A stretch of DNA of 64,000 nucleotides. It comes from Propionibacteriaceae bacterium UBA6122. GTDB lineage: Bacteria; Actinomycetota; Actinomycetes; Propionibacteriales; Propionibacteriaceae. Numbering within the stretch: position 1 is the first letter of the stretch; each line of letters begins with the position of its first letter. A program made the translations under genes and the position numbers. Below the pieces are notes generated by a model, which was not told where the DNA came from, did no database searches, and saw nothing but the letters and a program-made list of their open reading frames with translations. The DNA is taken from positions 44,256 to 108,255 of the forward strand of contig DIVW01000026.1 in the NCBI GenBank assembly GCA_002428365.1. The letters run 5' to 3'. Shown here piece by piece: positions 1-9,800 of the stretch.

Positions 1-2
1 AG

Positions 3-2261
3 TTGCTGCGGGGTTGCATCATCGCTCAGGCGTACACCGTGCCGAACGATCTAGCCGCCGCCATTGCCCTAACCCCATTGGGCATAGACATGAGGGACGA
101 ACTTCGCGCGCGCCACCGACGCACCCGACCCAACGAAGCGACGATGGCGGTTGCCCTCATGATCGGCATCGGAGACGAACTGCTCATCGACCCAGTGCTT
201 ACTGACGTCGAGGGGCTTCGAATAGCGATGACCGCAGAAATCAAGCGGAAAAAACTGCTATTCCCCGATCCCTACCAGCGAGCATACGCCGAAGAGTTGT
301 TTTTAACTTACGAATTCCAGAGCACTATCCCAGCGGCAGCCGCGCTCCGCTTCCTCAAAGAAAGGGAACAGGGGGTCTATCAGGTTGGCAGATCCACAGT
401 CGGCCCCTGGGGGTGCATAGAAAGCGATCAGTTCCGCGTACTGGAACCCGAACGTCACATTTACGGGTTCCACTGCGAAAACCAATGGTGCAACCGGCTT
501 CACCCATTCAACCTCGAGACCGCCGAGAACGCTCCGATCAATCGAGCCCAATCTGAAATCCGTCCGATCCTAGAAGAGTATCGTCAGAACATTTCCCATC
601 AGCGACTGCGCGAGTTCCGACTCGCGAATGCCAAACAGTTGCTGGCGGATCCGTTCATTGACTCGTCGCAGCTCCTAAATTTCATAGGAGATGCGTTATC
701 AAACGACGAACGCACGAACCTCGCCGCAACCGCCCTCGGAGCCATGCTTCGAGCTTCACCATCTTCGCGTGCCCGAATTTCATCGGTTTCTTCAAGAGTC
801 CTCTCAGACCCGTTGAAGTTCGTCCGGGAACTAACCTTCGGGGAGGTCATGCAATTGCTTCACCTAATGAGTGACGACGCCTTAGTGCGGAGTATCGATG
901 AAGCAGCCGCTTCGGGATCGCTCCGAACCGAGCCAGACCTGCGCCGGACCGCAAGGGTTGACAGGTGGCCCCATAGCCCGTTCACTGCGGAAGTCGGGAC
1001 AAAGGGCCTTCGCTTCGCCGTAACTCCGGATCGGGAGAACGTCACCCTCGGACAACTTCTTCATCGGGTTTACGTGGATAGCCCCAGCGACCTTGCATTC
1101 GCCCTTGACCGCCCCTCAAACGAACCTCTTGACTCGCTTATCTCTTTCGCATTCCAGACGATGGACGTCGAAGCCGTTGCAGACGGATGTCTGATCAATG
1201 ATCGAAGGGCGGCCGCAGCTGCGTGCGACCTTCTCCACATCGATGTCGGAAACAGGACTCGGGCGGAAATCGCTGATCTATTGAAATGGCGACTAGGCCT
1301 TAAGGACGAGGTGGAAGCAAGCAAGTCTCACACGCTCATGTCGGCCATCGAGCATTACCTAGGAGCGCCGGCCGAAAGGAGCGAGGAAGACAAACGCGGA
1401 GATCTTTCGAACATATACGTGAGCTTAGAGACTGAACTCATGCTTGCCATCCGGTTTGCGGAATGGGCTCTCACTTCCGACCACTACCTAAATGAGCCTC
1501 GATTCTCGCTTCGACTTCGGGACCTGCCGCCCAATTCGCGATTCCTTGTCGGTCGCGATGGCCGCGCCCTTTCATCTCCCCCGACTTTCCAGCCTTTGGC
1601 CTCCTCCTTCGGGAGATTGGCTGATTGGCTGGAAGGCACTGCCCCCGAACTGCGCGAAGTGGCCACACTACCCGCCTCAACAGTCGCGTCCGGGCGCCCA
1701 TTCTCATTTCAACACCTCTCGATTTTTCATGATTTGACGCCTGAATCACGCTCCTCGGTCCTGGAATCGCTACGGGCGGCGACTCGGGAGTTTGATGATA
1801 GGGACGTCATCTCGGTGCGAAATTCAGGGCCCGGGCATGGTAACAATGTGTTTCCTGACGATGACCTGATCAGGGTTGCACTCACCCACGTCCGGCGAGG
1901 AATCGACACCCTTGCCAAGAGCGGCCTCACTCCGGTCGTGTACGAACGGACTTCAATGAGCAGCGGGCTTCGTGGGCAAACTGAGACCACTTACCAGGCG
2001 TGGGTCGGGAGCGTCTCGATTCGGGTGCCGTTTTGGCCGCTCGCGCCGGGTCTTCCTAGCTCATCGTCCCATCTCGTAATTGTTTCGGGCGCTTCCGGTC
2101 CAGGCTGGGGGGAAGTGCGGTTCACCGTGCCGACGGGCGATCGTGGCGGCTCCAGGTGGGAGAGCTGGCCACCTCGTCGACGGTCCGAAAGACACGACGA
2201 CTGGGATGCGACATCCGGTGCTGCGGAGGCGTCCAATGAGGCACGTCCGCTGACCGGCTAG
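3..2261 (+). CDS. Large protein of unknown function, probably 5'-truncated by the window edge
   Basis: I do not recognise this protein. The frame is open from the first bases (a TTG codon at 3), so the true start may lie outside the window. At least 752 residues are encoded. No signal peptide or membrane segment is evident, suggesting a cytoplasmic protein. Visible features are a C-x4-C-x3-H pattern (FHCENQWCNRLH) near residue 155, a long helical middle part, and a Gly/His/Asn motif (GPGHGNNVFPDDD) near residue 610 followed by a beta-rich C-terminus. Third codon positions are visibly richer in A and T than in the genes downstream, which suggests recent acquisition. Genes like this often lie in defence or mobile islands, but nothing here proves that role. 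Confidence 0.6.
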   Translation: MLRGCIIAQAYTVPNDLAAAIALTPLGIDMRDELRARHRRTRPNEATMAVALMIGIGDELLIDPVLTDVEGLRIAMTAEIKRKKLLFPDPYQRAYAEELFLTYEFQSTIPAAAALRFLKEREQGVYQVGRSTVGPWGCIESDQFRVLEPERHIYGFHCENQWCNRLHPFNLETAENAPINRAQSEIRPILEEYRQNISHQRLREFRLANAKQLLADPFIDSSQLLNFIGDALSNDERTNLAATALGAMLRASPSSRARISSVSSRVLSDPLKFVRELTFGEVMQLLHLMSDDALVRSIDEAAASGSLRTEPDLRRTARVDRWPHSPFTAEVGTKGLRFAVTPDRENVTLGQLLHRVYVDSPSDLAFALDRPSNEPLDSLISFAFQTMDVEAVADGCLINDRRAAAAACDLLHIDVGNRTRAEIADLLKWRLGLKDEVEASKSHTLMSAIEHYLGAPAERSEEDKRGDLSNIYVSLETELMLAIRFAEWALTSDHYLNEPRFSLRLRDLPPNSRFLVGRDGRALSSPPTFQPLASSFGRLADWLEGTAPELREVATLPASTVASGRPFSFQHLSIFHDLTPESRSSVLESLRAATREFDDRDVISVRNSGPGHGNNVFPDDDLIRVALTHVRRGIDTLAKSGLTPVVYERTSMSSGLRGQTETTYQAWVGSVSIRVPFWPLAPGLPSSSSHLVIVSGASGPGWGEVRFTVPTGDRGGSRWESWPPRRRSERHDDWDATSGAAEASNEARPLTG

Positions 2262-2704
2262 GGGCGGAACTTGGACCCGAAGGCACCCAGGGCTACGGCA
2301 GAAATACCTGCCGTTCTTGCGCCGAGCCCCTGAACCCGGCGGTCATCCACCCCTGTGGTCAGTGGCATCCCGGCCGAGTGCGTACGGGCTGCTGGTGAGT
2401 GAGCCCGTGCCCAGTTGGAACGCCCGAACATCCAAGACTTCGCCTTTGAGCGGTCCAGACAATCGCCTAGTGAAGGTGGGGTAGCTGGTTGGGCGCCCGT
2501 ACAGACCTGCTCCAGAGGATTGGCGGACCCGTTCAACGCCGGCCCCAACTGCCACCAACGCATTGAATGGATGGCGGCTCGTCGGGAGGCGGCACAACCA
2601 TCGAGGGCCCCAACTACGTGAACGCGTACCGTCCCCCTCAAGACCCGGGTCCTCCCCCGACAAGTCGGTTGTGGCCTCCGCCAAGACGGCCATAGCCTGC
2701 CAGC
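2262..2704. other. Geneless stretch between the edge protein and the SDR gene
   Basis: No convincing gene was found in these 443 bases. Overlapping open frames of 70-150 codons exist on both strands, but none has a ribosome binding site plus a recognisable product. No tRNA, clear terminator or transposase remnant was seen. The stretch may be a decayed island junction between the compositionally different gene on the left and typical chromosomal genes on the right. Confidence 0.4.
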
Positions 2705-3391
2705 ATGGGAATCCACCTGATCACCGGGGCTGGTTCGGGAATCGGCACAGCGCTCGCTGGCCGCCTCGCTGCGCGCGGCGATGAACTGCTACTCGTGGCC
2801 CGCAACCAGCGGCGGGCCGATCAGCTACGCCAAAGCTTCGGCGGTGCGCAGGTCATCGAGGCCGATCTGGCCAGCCCGCAACTCGAGGCCGCCCTGCTCG
2901 AACACCAGACCCCTGAGCGGCTCGACTCGGTGATTCATGCCGCCGGCATCGTGGCACTCAACCCGGTGGCAAACCTGTCAACGGCCGAGTTCCTCGACAC
3001 TCTGCTGGTCAACCTGGTCTCCCCCATCGCGCTCACCCGCTGGGCCCTGCCAGCGCTGCGAGCCGCCCGAGGCAGCGTCATCTTCGTGAATTCAACTGCG
3101 GGCCTAAACGCCAACCCGCACTGGGCTTCCTACGCCGCCTCGAAAGCTGGGCTCCGGTCCGCCGCCGATGCCCTACGAGCTGAGGAAGCCGCCAACGGCG
3201 TCCGGGTCACCACCGTCTTTCCTGGACGCACCGCCACCCCGATGCAGCAGGCCGTCCGCCAGCAAGAGGGCGGCAGCTACGACCCGTCCGACTATCTCGA
3301 CCCGGTCACGGTGGCGATCGCGATCATGCAGGCAATCGACCTGCCCCGCGACGCCACCATTCCCGAGATCACGCTGCGACCCGGCCCCTGA
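2705..3391 (+). CDS. Short-chain dehydrogenase/reductase (SDR family)
   Basis: A classical cytoplasmic SDR of 228 residues expected to oxidise or reduce an alcohol/carbonyl substrate with NAD(P). The nucleotide-binding motif TGAGSGIG is at residues 7-14, HAAG follows near 79-82, a catalytic Ser region is in NSTAG, and YAASK carries Tyr143 and Lys147. Length is slightly below the usual 250 residues because the C-terminal substrate loop is short. It ends just before, and converges with, the sugar-transport genes on the other strand, so it is probably transcribed alone. Substrate cannot be predicted; short SDRs of this kind are often annotated as YbbO- or sepiapterin-reductase-like. Confidence 0.88.
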   Translation: MGIHLITGAGSGIGTALAGRLAARGDELLLVARNQRRADQLRQSFGGAQVIEADLASPQLEAALLEHQTPERLDSVIHAAGIVALNPVANLSTAEFLDTLLVNLVSPIALTRWALPALRAARGSVIFVNSTAGLNANPHWASYAASKAGLRSAADALRAEEAANGVRVTTVFPGRTATPMQQAVRQQEGGSYDPSDYLDPVTVAIAIMQAIDLPRDATIPEITLRPGP

Positions 3392-3400
3392 CGTCCGCAC

Positions 3401-4225
3401 TCACTTGATGCCAGAGGTGGCAATCCCCTCGATGAAGTAGCGCTGCAAGAAGAGGAACACCACCAGAATTGGCGCCACTACGACGGTCGCACCAGCAAGC
3501 AGCAGACCGTAGTCGCTTTGGTGCTGACCATTGGCGACCAGCGCGAGCCCGACGGGCAGTGTGTAGGTCGATTCGTTCACACTGACGACCAACGGCCACA
3601 GGAAGTTGTTCCAGGACCCTAGGAACGTCAGTATGCCGAGCGTCGCGAAGGCTGGCACCGCCAGCGGCAGGTAGATCCGGAAGAAGACCCCGAGCTCGCT
3701 GGCCCCGTCGATTCGGGCCGCCTCAGCGAGATCCTTGGGCAGGCCGATGAAGAACTGCCGCATCAGGAACACCCCGAACGGCTGCACCAGGAACGGCAGC
3801 ATCAGCGCTGACAAGTTGCCGATGAGATGCAGGTTCGCCGCCAAAATGAACTGCGGAATGAACAGCACGAGCCCCGGAATCATCAACGCGCCCATCACTG
3901 CGCCGAAGACGATCCGCTTGCCGGGGAAGTCCAAGCGGGCCAGGGCGTAGCCGAGCATCGCGCTGAACATCAGGTTGGCCGCCACGACGACCACAGCCAC
4001 CACCACCGAGTTGATGAAGTAGCTCCCGAAGGAGGCCTTCTCGAACAGCAGCACGAAGTTGTCCAGGCTGGGGTTCTGCGGCAGCCAACTGGGCGGGGAC
4101 GCCATGAGCTCGGAGTTTGGCTTGACCGAGCCGAGCAGCATCCAGACGAAGGGCAGCATCACCATCGACAGCAGCACTGACAACAGGATGTAGAGCCACC
4201 AGCGGGTCTTGGGTTTGCTAAACAT
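3401..4225 (-). CDS. Carbohydrate ABC transporter permease (MalG type, CUT1)
   Basis: Inner-membrane permease of a CUT1 oligosaccharide importer, about 274 residues with six predicted membrane helices. The cytoplasmic EAA loop (EAARIDGASELGVFFRIYLP), which contacts the ATPase, is clearly present. The start at MFSKPKTRWWLY is chosen because its ATG shares one base with the stop of the upstream permease gene (TGATG), which implies translational coupling; an upstream in-frame extension only overlaps that gene. No ATPase is encoded here, as is common for actinobacterial CUT1 systems that share an MsiK-type ATPase encoded elsewhere. Confidence 0.93.
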   Translation of the reverse strand: MFSKPKTRWWLYILLSVLLSMVMLPFVWMLLGSVKPNSELMASPPSWLPQNPSLDNFVLLFEKASFGSYFINSVVVAVVVVAANLMFSAMLGYALARLDFPGKRIVFGAVMGALMIPGLVLFIPQFILAANLHLIGNLSALMLPFLVQPFGVFLMRQFFIGLPKDLAEAARIDGASELGVFFRIYLPLAVPAFATLGILTFLGSWNNFLWPLVVSVNESTYTLPVGLALVANGQHQSDYGLLLAGATVVVAPILVVFLFLQRYFIEGIATSGIK

Positions 4226-5172
4226 CAGCCCTTCTCCCTCGTGACTCGGAACTGAATGATGGTCACGATCAGGATGACCAGGAAGGTGAGGTACGCCATC
4301 GCGCCCGAATAGCCCCAGTTGCCGAAGCCGAACTGCTGGTAGGTGTACATCGATGCCGAAAGCGTCGCGTTGAGCGGGCCGCCCTGGGTCATGACGAACG
4401 GCTCCTCGAAGAACTGCAGATACCCGATCGAAGTGGTGACCAGGACGAACAGCAGCGTCGGCCGAAGCGCGGGCAGGGTCACGTTCACAAACCGCTGCCA
4501 AGTGCCCGCTCCGTCGAGAGCGGCCGCCTCATGCAACTCCCACGACACGCTCTGGAGACCGGCCAACAAGATGATCATGGCGTTCCCGAAGTTCCGCCAG
4601 ATCGACATGATGATCAGCGAAAACAGGGCGGTGTTTTCGTCCCCGATCCAGTTTGGGCCCTTGATGCCGACCACGGCCAGCATCTGGTTGATGATGCCGA
4701 AGTCGGGCTGCAGCAGGAACCGCCACACCACAGCCACCGCAACGATCGAGGTGATGACCGGGGTGTAGAAGCCCAGCCGGAAGAAGCCGCGCGCCTTGGT
4801 GATGCCCTTATTGAGCGCCACCGCAACCGCCAGGCCAGCCACGATCGTCGCCGGGACACCGACCACCACGAAGATCACCGTGTTCAGCGCCGCCTTGCGG
4901 AAGATCGGGTCGCTCACGGCCCGCACATAGTTGTCGAAAGCCACGAAGTTCACCCCGAACGGAGTCTGGACGTCATTGCGGCTCATATCGGTGAACGACA
5001 TGTACATCGACTGGATCACCGGCCAGGCCGTGAAGACCAGAAACAGGACGATGAACGGGGCCGAGAGCAGCAGCCCCGCGCGGGCCTCCGCAGCGTTCCG
5101 GGTGGTTGCCCGCCCGGAACGCTTGGAAGCCCGCTTCCGCCCGGCGCTAACCGAGTTGGAGTTGGCGGTCAT
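4225..5172 (-). CDS. Carbohydrate ABC transporter permease (MalF type, CUT1)
   Basis: Second permease subunit of the same importer, 315 residues. A basic, Arg/Lys-rich cytoplasmic N-terminus of about 30 residues precedes six predicted membrane helices. The EAA loop EAAALDGAGTWQRFVNVTLP identifies the family. It begins three bases after the binding-protein stop and overlaps the next permease start by one base, so the three genes form one transcription unit. The substrate is likely an oligosaccharide, inferred from the adjacent phosphorylase gene. Confidence 0.93.
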   Translation of the reverse strand: MTANSNSVSAGRKRASKRSGRATTRNAAEARAGLLLSAPFIVLFLVFTAWPVIQSMYMSFTDMSRNDVQTPFGVNFVAFDNYVRAVSDPIFRKAALNTVIFVVVGVPATIVAGLAVAVALNKGITKARGFFRLGFYTPVITSIVAVAVVWRFLLQPDFGIINQMLAVVGIKGPNWIGDENTALFSLIIMSIWRNFGNAMIILLAGLQSVSWELHEAAALDGAGTWQRFVNVTLPALRPTLLFVLVTTSIGYLQFFEEPFVMTQGGPLNATLSASMYTYQQFGFGNWGYSGAMAYLTFLVILIVTIIQFRVTREKG

Positions 5173-5175
5173 TGC

Positions 5176-6438
5176 TCAGCCCATGCCCACCGATGTGGCC
5201 TGCTGTTGGAGTGCCTTCAGTGAGGCATCCGGGTCAGCTCCGGTTCGGGTCACCTTCTCCACAGTCGAATCGAACTGCTTGGCGACCTGCTCCCAGGTGG
5301 CCACCGACGGTGGGGCGTAGGCGGTCTTGAGCTGCTCGGCAAACACGGCAAACTTCGCGTCCCCGGTGACCGCCGGATCGGCCAGCGCGGTCTTTACGCT
5401 GGGCAGGTCGCCGATCGTCTTGAACCACTCAACCTGGGTTTGGGACTGGGTCAGGTAATCCACGAGCTTCCAGGCGGCATCCCGGTTTTTGGTCGACTTG
5501 AACACTGCCAGGTTCGAGCCGCCGATGAATGAGGCGCCCGACACCTTCGTTGGCATCGCGAAGACGCCGTAGTCGTCCTTGCCCATCTTGCCGGTCGTCT
5601 CCACGCCGGACATCATCCACGGGCCCGAGATGAACATGGGCACCTTGCCCGAGGCGAAATCGGCAACGAGGGTGTCGCCCACGGGTGCCTTGTTCGCCAG
5701 TCCTTCGGTGAAGAAGTCCTGGTAGAACTTCAGCCCCTCGACGTTCTTGGGATCGTCGAAAGTCCAGCTCTTGGCGTCATCAGTGTTGATCTTCCCGCCA
5801 GCACTCCACATCAACGGCAGCACCGTCTGCCACGAGCCTTCGCCGCCCGGCAGCATGCTGATGCCGTATTTGGCACCACCCTTCTCCTTCATGGCCTTGG
5901 CCATGGCAAAGAACTCGTCCCACGTCTTCGGATCGGTGGTCACGCCGGCCTTAGCGGCCACGGCCTTGTTGTAGTAGACGACGCGAGTTTCGACATACCA
6001 GGGCACCCCGAGCGAGGTGCCGTTGACGACGGTGGTCTTCTGGGCACCCTCCAGGAACTTGGTGCTGTCGAGGTTCGACGGGGTCGGGTCGATCTGTTGG
6101 GCGAGTTCGGCCACCCAAGTTGTGCCCACCTGGGCGACGTCGGGCAGCACATTGGCGGCTGCCGCACTGACGAACTTGTCATGTGCTGAGGACCACGGAA
6201 TCGAGGTCACGTTGACCTTGACGCCCGGGTTGGCAGCCACGAACTTGTCGGTGACCGCCTTGAGCTCGTCGCCTTCGGCGCCCATGGCCCAAACCTCGAG
6301 GGTGCCGCTCGCGGCCGCCGCAGTGTTCATCGGGCTGCCAACCCCGCCTTGGGCGTTGGTGGTTTCAGCTCGACCGCAACCGGTGATGGTCAGGGCCAGC
6401 GCAGCGGCGCCTGCTATGACGGCGTATCGCTTCTTCAT
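5176..6438 (-). CDS. Extracellular sugar-binding lipoprotein of the CUT1 importer
   Basis: Solute-binding protein of 420 residues that captures sugar outside the membrane and delivers it to the two permeases. The N-terminus MKKRYAVIAGAAALALTITGC is a lipoprotein signal ending in a lipobox with Cys21. The mature part begins with the CUT1 pattern LEVWAMGAEGDELKAVTDKF and later contains WKLVDYLTQS, as in family-1 binding proteins. An AGGAG sequence lies about seven bases before the ATG. It is the first gene of the binding protein-permease-permease operon; control probably comes from the 420-base upstream region, although no LacI gene is present in the window. Confidence 0.93.
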   Translation of the reverse strand: MKKRYAVIAGAAALALTITGCGRAETTNAQGGVGSPMNTAAAASGTLEVWAMGAEGDELKAVTDKFVAANPGVKVNVTSIPWSSAHDKFVSAAAANVLPDVAQVGTTWVAELAQQIDPTPSNLDSTKFLEGAQKTTVVNGTSLGVPWYVETRVVYYNKAVAAKAGVTTDPKTWDEFFAMAKAMKEKGGAKYGISMLPGGEGSWQTVLPLMWSAGGKINTDDAKSWTFDDPKNVEGLKFYQDFFTEGLANKAPVGDTLVADFASGKVPMFISGPWMMSGVETTGKMGKDDYGVFAMPTKVSGASFIGGSNLAVFKSTKNRDAAWKLVDYLTQSQTQVEWFKTIGDLPSVKTALADPAVTGDAKFAVFAEQLKTAYAPPSVATWEQVAKQFDSTVEKVTRTGADPDASLKALQQQATSVGMG

Positions 6439-6861
6439 TTCGTACTCCTGTTCGTGGGGATGAAAATGCAGCCCGGGAACTGCGAGGGACGCCGCAGGGG
6501 CGTGTTAGTCAATGCCAACCGACGGGTCCGGCGGCAGCAGCCGCTCGACCCGGGGACGACTTGCGTCGAGGGCAGTAACTAGGTGGGGATGGCGGCGGAA
6601 GCGCCGCCTTGAATTCGCGCGAAGACACGGTCACCAATGCCCGGTGCGACCCTGTTTGAAACATGTTGGCAAGCACTGGAAGCAGTCGCGCGGGAGATGG
6701 GCACTGGGACCTCCTTAGTTGGTTCGGTCCACGGGAGTGCGTGTGGGGTCCATCCGGCCGGGAGTTCACCTGGCCGAGGCGCGAAAGCCACTACATCCGT
6801 TATCAACGACTATCCGGCACACCCGATGGGTAAGCAATACCTACAACGACTGAACTGCGAA
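6439..6861. promoter_or_regulatory. Geneless control region between the phosphorylase and the sugar-importer operon
   Basis: This stretch holds no convincing gene. It lies upstream of the importer operon and downstream of the phosphorylase gene, so the importer promoter should be inside. Two overlapping dyads are visible: TGTTTGAAACA at 6653-6663 and the perfect palindrome AACATGTT at 6660-6667. They could be a repressor site, but they lie about 215 bases from the start codon and the assignment is an inference. Confidence 0.3.
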
Positions 6862-9800
6862 TCAGCCCAGGACGACCTCAACTGGTCCCGCCCCGACATC
6901 GGCCAGCGCCACTGAGACCCCCGGCGTTCGGTACGGGTTCGTCAGGGCGACTGCCGGGAGTTCGCGATCATCGGCCAGCACCCGCACACCGCCGCCGTCG
7001 GCGCGCACCCGGAACCGGAACTCGACCAGGCGACCACCCAGCGGGACGGACGCCGTCAGCCCGTCCAGTCTCGGGTCGAGCACCGGATCAACCTCGAGCC
7101 GGTCGCCGCGTCGCCGCAGCCCCAGCAGGCACCCGACGACGATTCGCAGGAACAACCCCGGCCCAGACGAATACACCCGCCAACCACCTTCGAGTGGCAC
7201 GCGACCAGCCATCAGGTCTGGGTAGTGCTGGGCGGCGTCGTACCGGTCACCGAACTCGCCGTCGGAGGAGGAGTAGTAGCACGTGGTTTGCCGGGGTCGG
7301 GCTGCGGCGACCCGCTCGGTCAGCCCAAACGGGCAGGCCAGCAGTAGCGCGTCCAGGAGCCCGGTTGCGTCCCCATAGCGGGCCAGCGCCTCGGCGTAGC
7401 GGAGGTGGGCGTGGGTGTACATGAGCCCGATCTCGCGACCCCAGAAGGTGGCCGCTTCAGCCCGCTTGAACATCCGCAGCGGTCCCCCGCGATAAGCGGT
7501 GGGCTGATCGAACAGGTGCGCACCGTCCGGGCCGAGCAGGTGCTCGCCCAAGGCGTCCAAGTGGGCCCTTGCCTCCGCTGGGGTGAGCAGGTCACCGGTG
7601 ATCGCATGAATCCACGGCAGGACGCCATAGGTCAGGCCGGTCGTGGTGTCGCGCGGGTGGACCAGTAGCGCCGTCGGCACCCCCGAGGCGTCATCGAAGA
7701 CCCCATAGCCAGCGAGCAGGCCGTCGACGAGCAGGTGTTCGCGGATCGCCGCCGCGACGGCAGCCGCCTGCGCCCGGCACCGGGCCACGAGCGCCGCCGC
7801 CCGCTGATCGGCGGGCACGACGGCAGCGAGTCCGTCGGCGAGCACAGGCAGCGCCTGGGTCGCCAGCACGGCCGTCCACGTGGACGTCATCCGCTCGGCC
7901 AATCGGGAGTCAGCCGGTTGGAGGGAGTCGTTCCAATCGCCGTGGCCATACTTGGGCAGCGCACTTCCCGGCACCGTCTGAGCCTCGATGAGCGTCAGCG
8001 CCCGGGCGAGATGATCGAGCACGGACGCCACTGGCGTGGCCGTCCCGTCGGCAGCGACGAAGGTCACCGACTCTGCCAGCAGGGAGGCATCACCGGTTGT
8101 CAGCAGGTAATCGCCGACGGCAAGCAGCGGCCAAAGCACGACGTCGCCATGTGAGGTGAACTGCTCCCAGTAGCGCTTCGGCGGCAGGAAGTCGAACGCC
8201 TGCGGCCAGTCACCACGGTCGTTTTGGCCGGCCATGATGGCCACGATCACCGCGCGCAGGGCGTCGGTGGCATCAAGGGCAGTGAGCAGGCCTACCGGCC
8301 CCTGCGACACGTCCCGGGTGCCCCAGGCGCCGCCGGTGTATTGCTCCAACCCGCGCGGGGAGAGGTAGTGGATCAGCGCATTTTGGGCGAACCACGGCAG
8401 CGTCGCGTCGAGGGCCTCGATCGCCGAGGCCAGCGGCCCCGCGACCCTAAGCCGCGGTAGGCCGACCAGGGGTCGGACCTCAGCGGCGACGACGGCCTCG
8501 GCCGCTGGCACCAGGTCGGCGGTCAGCGTGAGCGTGAGGTCACCGGTCGCGTCCAGGGTGAGCCAGGGCAGGCCGCGGGAGTTGCCGTCGGCGAACAGCG
8601 GGCTGTCGTCGGCCGCCGTCGCGGCGCCGTCCCAGGCGATCACCGCGGTGCCGCCCTCGGCGTGCACGGTGGCGGAGCCGGGGGTATGGGTGACCTCGGG
8701 GCATTCGGCGGCTGCGCCGTCGTCGCCCCCGGTAGCGAGGTGGGCGGCGACCAGCAGGCGTGGACGCCGACCGTGCAGCGTGCGGAACTCGATGGTGAGC
8801 GCGTTTTCGGCATCGGCGTGTGCGGTGACCTGAAACAGCGATCCCTCAGTCGCGTAGAGCCAGCGCGCGCGGCTGGGGAGCAGGCCCCAGGCACTGGGTA
8901 CGTCCAGGAGCCGCCAGCCGTCGCCAGCATCAGCAAACACCCGCAGCCCATGGGCGCGTTGCAGGCCGAGATAGGTGCGGCGCCCGGAGATCAGATTGAC
9001 CCGCGCCACATGGCCTTGGGTCACCTGGGAGGCAAACAGGCCGGCGAGATAGACCGTGCTGGTCAGGGCGTCAGTGCTGGGGGTAGGCGCGGTGGGCGTC
9101 CGCAGGACGTGGCCGTGCGGACGCAGGACACCCCGCTCCTTGTGGCCGGAGGTGAAGGCTTCCCCCGCGTCGCTGACGAAGGACCACCAGCCACCCTCGC
9201 CCTCCTCAAGCAGTCGCGCGCCAGGTCCGGCGAGCCGGGCGAGGTCGGCCAGGGAGAGGTCGTTCACCGCAAGGGCGGGGGCACTGGTGAACAACGAGGC
9301 TGAGTGCGCCTGGCCGCCCGACGGCGATAGCACCGGGGCGGCTGCTTCGGGCAGCGCGAGAGCCACCGCGGCCAGGCTCGCGTCCGCGGGACCGGTCGCT
9401 TCAGGATGGTCGGCGCGCAGGATGCCAAAGAAGCCGGTCGTCCAGACTGCTCCAGGAGCTACCTGCGCAGCGGTGCTGGCTAAGGCGGCCAAGGTGTGTT
9501 CGTGCTGGCGGCGCTCGCTTGGCAAGTCGTGGCGGCCGAGGCCGACCAAGGAGGGCAGACCGTCGGCGCTGCGTCCAAGCAGTTGAATCGCATCGGTCGC
9601 CCAACCCGCGGTCGAGGTGGTGGAGCCCAGCAACGCCCAGGGCTGGCGCTCCCCCGGCAGGTTCTGTCGGATGGCCACCGCGCTGCCCTGCGGCGTCTCG
9701 ACCGGGGTGAGATCGAGATATTGGGCCACGTAGTACTCGTTGATGCGGACGCCCGCGTAGGGCTTGAGCGCCACATCGGCGGCCCAGACCGCGTCCAGGG

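Noticed and set aside
2258..2716. Open frame of 152 codons in the spacer after the edge protein
   Set aside because: No ribosome binding site, no recognised domain, and it overlaps the SDR start; a second minus-strand frame is equally likely or unlikely.
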